Shown here one piece after another: positions 62,123-64,000 of a DNA stretch of 64,000 nt. The translations under genes were made by a program, and so were the position numbers. Source of the stretch: Vicinamibacterales bacterium (GTDB lineage: Bacteria; Acidobacteriota; Vicinamibacteria; Vicinamibacterales; SCN-69-37); contig JAURFE010000007.1 in NCBI GenBank assembly GCA_030827135.1, positions 1 to 64,000 on the forward strand, given 5' to 3'. The notes under the pieces were generated by a model that was given only the letters and a program-made list of their open reading frames with translations, searched no databases and had not been told where the DNA came from. The stretch's first letter is position 1, and every line of letters starts with the position of its first letter.

Positions 62123-63004
62123 TCAATCTTCGGTCAGCAGTTCGAAGACCCGCTGAAGTTCGTCTTCGTTTGCGAAGTCGATTTCGATACGGCCGCCCTT
62201 GCCTTTGCGGATGATGCGGGCGCGGGTGCCCAGTGCGAGTTTCAACTGATCTTCGGCGGCCCGCGTGTTGGGATCCACGCGCGGCGGTTCGGGCTTCGTC
62301 GTCGCGCCGGGGCCGGCGTCGACTTCGCGCCGCACGAGCGCTTCTGTGTCGCGGACGGATAGTCCACGCGCGATCACGTCGCGTCCGACACGGCGTTGCG
62401 CTGCGTCATCGGTCAGCGAGAGGAGCGCGCGCGCGTGGCCCATGGAGAGCGCGCCTTCGTTCAGGGCGGTACGCACTTCGGCGGGAAGGCGCAGCAGGCG
62501 CATGTAGTTGGCCACAGTGGCGCGATCCTTGCCGACCTGCGCGGCGATTGCCTCCTGTGACATCGCGAGTTCGTCGGTGAGTCGACGATAGGCCTGGGCT
62601 TCTTCGATGGGGGAGAGGTTTTCGCGCTGGATGTTTTCGATTAGTGCGACTTCCAGCAGTTTGTCGTCCGGCACCTCGCGCACGGCGACCGGCACCTTCA
62701 ACAACCCGGCGCGTTGTGATGCGCGCCATCGTCGTTCTCCGGCGACGATCTCGTACTGGTCGCCCGCCTTGCGGACAACGATGGGTTGGATCACGCCGTT
62801 GGCACGAATGGACTGTGCGAGCTCCTCAAGCTTCGCGTCATCCATCTGCAGTCGAGGCTGGCGCGGGTTGGGCACCAGCAGATCAATGTCGAGCTCCTGC
62901 GCGCGCGGGCGATCGGCGACGGCAGGTTCGCGTGATGGGGGCGGCGCGGTATTGGGAATCAGTGCGCTGAGACCGCGACCCAGGGCCGGGCGTTTGGTGG
63001 CCAT
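62123..63004 (-). CDS. parB: Chromosome-partitioning protein ParB
   Basis: A 293-residue CTP-dependent clamp. The N-terminal ALGRGLSALIPN motif (ParA contact) is followed by the ParB/Srx domain (DIDLLVPNPRQPRLQ, VAGERRWRASQRAGL) and the HTH (EAIAAQVGKDRATVANYMRL), then a C-terminal dimer segment. It loads at parS and spreads along DNA. It starts directly after the parA stop. The parS site is in the window at 63867. Confidence 0.95.
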   Translation of the reverse strand: MATKRPALGRGLSALIPNTAPPPSREPAVADRPRAQELDIDLLVPNPRQPRLQMDDAKLEELAQSIRANGVIQPIVVRKAGDQYEIVAGERRWRASQRAGLLKVPVAVREVPDDKLLEVALIENIQRENLSPIEEAQAYRRLTDELAMSQEAIAAQVGKDRATVANYMRLLRLPAEVRTALNEGALSMGHARALLSLTDDAAQRRVGRDVIARGLSVRDTEALVRREVDAGPGATTKPEPPRVDPNTRAAEDQLKLALGTRARIIRKGKGGRIEIDFANEDELQRVFELLTED

Positions 63005-63790
63005 TTAGGCGCTCCTTTCGCGGGACAAAAACTCTCGGGCCAGCGCGACATACGCCTCGGCGCCGCGCGATTTGGCGTCGTACAGAATCACCGGCACGCC
63101 GTGGCTTGGGGCCTCCCCGAGGCGCACGTTGCGCGGAATCACGGTCGTGAAGACCTTGTCTCCGAAGTACTCGCGAATGTTGCCGCCGACCTGTTGCCCG
63201 AGATTTGTCCGGTCGTCATACATCGTCAGCAGCACGCCTTCGATGCTGAGGGCCGGATTCAGCGATTCGCGCACGCGGTCGAGCGTCGACATGAGGTCGG
63301 CAATTCCCTCGAGCGCGAAGTATTCGCAGTTGAGGGGAATCAGGACGCTGTCGGCGGCGACGAGCGCATTCAGCGTGAGCAACCCAAGCGACGGCGGCGA
63401 GTCGATGAAGATGAAGTCGAATTCTCCGCGCAACGCGTTGACGAATGTTCGCAGGCGTTGATCGCGGTCGGACATCGAGACCAGTTCGATTTCGGCGCCG
63501 GTGAGATGACGGTCGGCCGGCACCAGGAAGAGGTTGTCGAGGGCGGTGGGCAGTACGAAGTCACGGGCGACGACGGCGTCGGATGTAAGTGCGTCGTAGA
63601 TTGTGCCGGCGTCCGTGGACTGGTCTTTTTGCCCCACGCCGGAGGTCAGATTGGCCTGCGGGTCCATATCGATGACCAGGACGCGCTGGTCGGCGAGGGC
63701 CAGGGAGGCCGCAAGATTGATGGCGGTGGTTGTTTTGGCCACGCCACCTTTCTGGTTTGAGACCGCGATGACTCTTGTTTGTTTGGTCAT
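63005..63790 (-). CDS. parA: Chromosome-partitioning ATPase ParA (Soj)
   Basis: A 261-residue Walker-type ATPase with the deviant Walker A motif SNQKGGVAKTTTAINLAASL near the N-terminus, VIDMDPQANLTSGVG and FIFIDSPPSLGLL. It moves ParB-parS complexes over the nucleoid. Length is that of chromosomal Soj proteins. It is upstream of parB and downstream of a parS palindrome, as at many replication origins. Confidence 0.95.
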   Translation of the reverse strand: MTKQTRVIAVSNQKGGVAKTTTAINLAASLALADQRVLVIDMDPQANLTSGVGQKDQSTDAGTIYDALTSDAVVARDFVLPTALDNLFLVPADRHLTGAEIELVSMSDRDQRLRTFVNALRGEFDFIFIDSPPSLGLLTLNALVAADSVLIPLNCEYFALEGIADLMSTLDRVRESLNPALSIEGVLLTMYDDRTNLGQQVGGNIREYFGDKVFTTVIPRNVRLGEAPSHGVPVILYDAKSRGAEAYVALAREFLSRERSA

Positions 63791-63866
63791 ATGAAATAAA
63801 GTTAATAACTAAGTCATCGTCGACACAGGATTCTAGCGTACCTTCGTAGTCGCTGGTCCTGCAGAC

Positions 63867-63882
63867 TGTTCCACGTGGAACA
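63867..63882. promoter_or_regulatory. parS centromere site
   Basis: TGTTCCACGTGGAACA is a perfect 16-bp palindrome that matches the conserved bacterial parS sequence. It lies between parA and the end of the upstream gene. ParB encoded next to it is the expected binding protein. This supports a position near the chromosomal replication origin. Confidence 0.92.
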
Positions 63883-63906
63883 CACGCAAAACCAACGGAC
63901 CCAGGG

Positions 63907-64000
63907 CTAAAAAAGTCTGGTGTTTTTGTTGAGGACCACGAGTTGGCTGCCAATTGACGGCAACAGGACTTCGATGTGGCCAGATTCAAATGGCGGGGAG
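63907..64000 (-). CDS. C-terminal end of a gene entering from the right, probably rsmG (partial)
   Basis: A minus-strand frame runs from the window edge to TAG at 63909-63907 and encodes about 30 residues (PPFESGHIEVLLPSIGSQLV, VLNKNTRLF). The position upstream of parA and parS is the usual place of rsmG (gidB), a 16S rRNA methyltransferase. The fragment is too short to prove it; the identity rests on gene order. Confidence 0.5.
   Translation of the reverse strand, partial: SPPFESGHIEVLLPSIGSQLVVLNKNTRLF

Overview
The window is 64 kb of gene-dense bacterial chromosome with high G+C. It holds about 62 genes and no rRNA, tRNA or CRISPR array that I can see. Several things fit a high-GC Acidobacteriota-like organism: Tat and Sec signal peptides with outer-membrane proteins, an O-antigen-type ABC exporter, a UpxY-type NusG paralogue, a WhiG/FliA-type sigma factor, and many secreted peptidases. 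This phylum call (possibly Vicinamibacteria) is inference from gene content only.

Layout. (1) 1-9.6 kb: PadR regulator, DUF1697 protein, phosphodiester-glycosidase-type lipoprotein, LD-carboxypeptidase, then a minus-strand run of secreted proteins (cyclophilin-HEAT protein, a broken paralogue remnant, M28-like and M49 peptidases). (2) 9.6-20 kb: beta-CASP nuclease, several PLP enzymes, MTHFR-like protein, nitroreductase, SDR, TauE/SafE and DoxX membrane proteins, beta-barrel protein. (3) 20-32.8 kb: GT2 glycosyltransferase plus large membrane protein, SpoIIE phosphatase, M1 peptidase, NuoG, lipid kinase, GAF proteins, FabZ. (4) 32.8-42.2 kb: serine-pathway dehydrogenase, EamA and Lrp, YhaM-type nuclease with a dienoyl-CoA-reductase-like SDR, then a signalling cluster (hybrid histidine kinase, sigma factor, stand-alone DHp-like protein, excisionase-type HTH, NtrC-type regulator). 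(5) 42.2-50 kb: DusB, NusG paralogue, parvulin, Mfd, heptose-phosphate nucleotidyltransferase, VapBC. (6) 50-53 kb: lower-GC accessory patch with a frameshifted nuclease-helicase (DUF2075/Schlafen-group-3 type) and a small unknown protein. (7) 53-64 kb: Wzt/Wzm exporter, PP2C phosphatase, F1 ATP synthase genes (delta-alpha-gamma-beta-epsilon, no F0), SelD, ParB, ParA, a parS palindrome, and the end of what is probably RsmG. The last group is typical of a replication-origin neighbourhood.

Three signals are not explained by the genes. First, a family of ten short intergenic hairpins at five loci shares a conserved ACGTAGGG-like flank and a GRRCTTG-like loop, while the stems differ by compensated base changes. 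Second, -10-like hexamers lie 7-10 nt upstream of about a dozen start codons, often as overlapping back-to-back -10 boxes between very close divergent genes; this suggests widespread leaderless transcription. Third, period-7/8 'word' repeats overlap stop codons or expand linkers. There are also two local low-GC patches inside mfd and selD.
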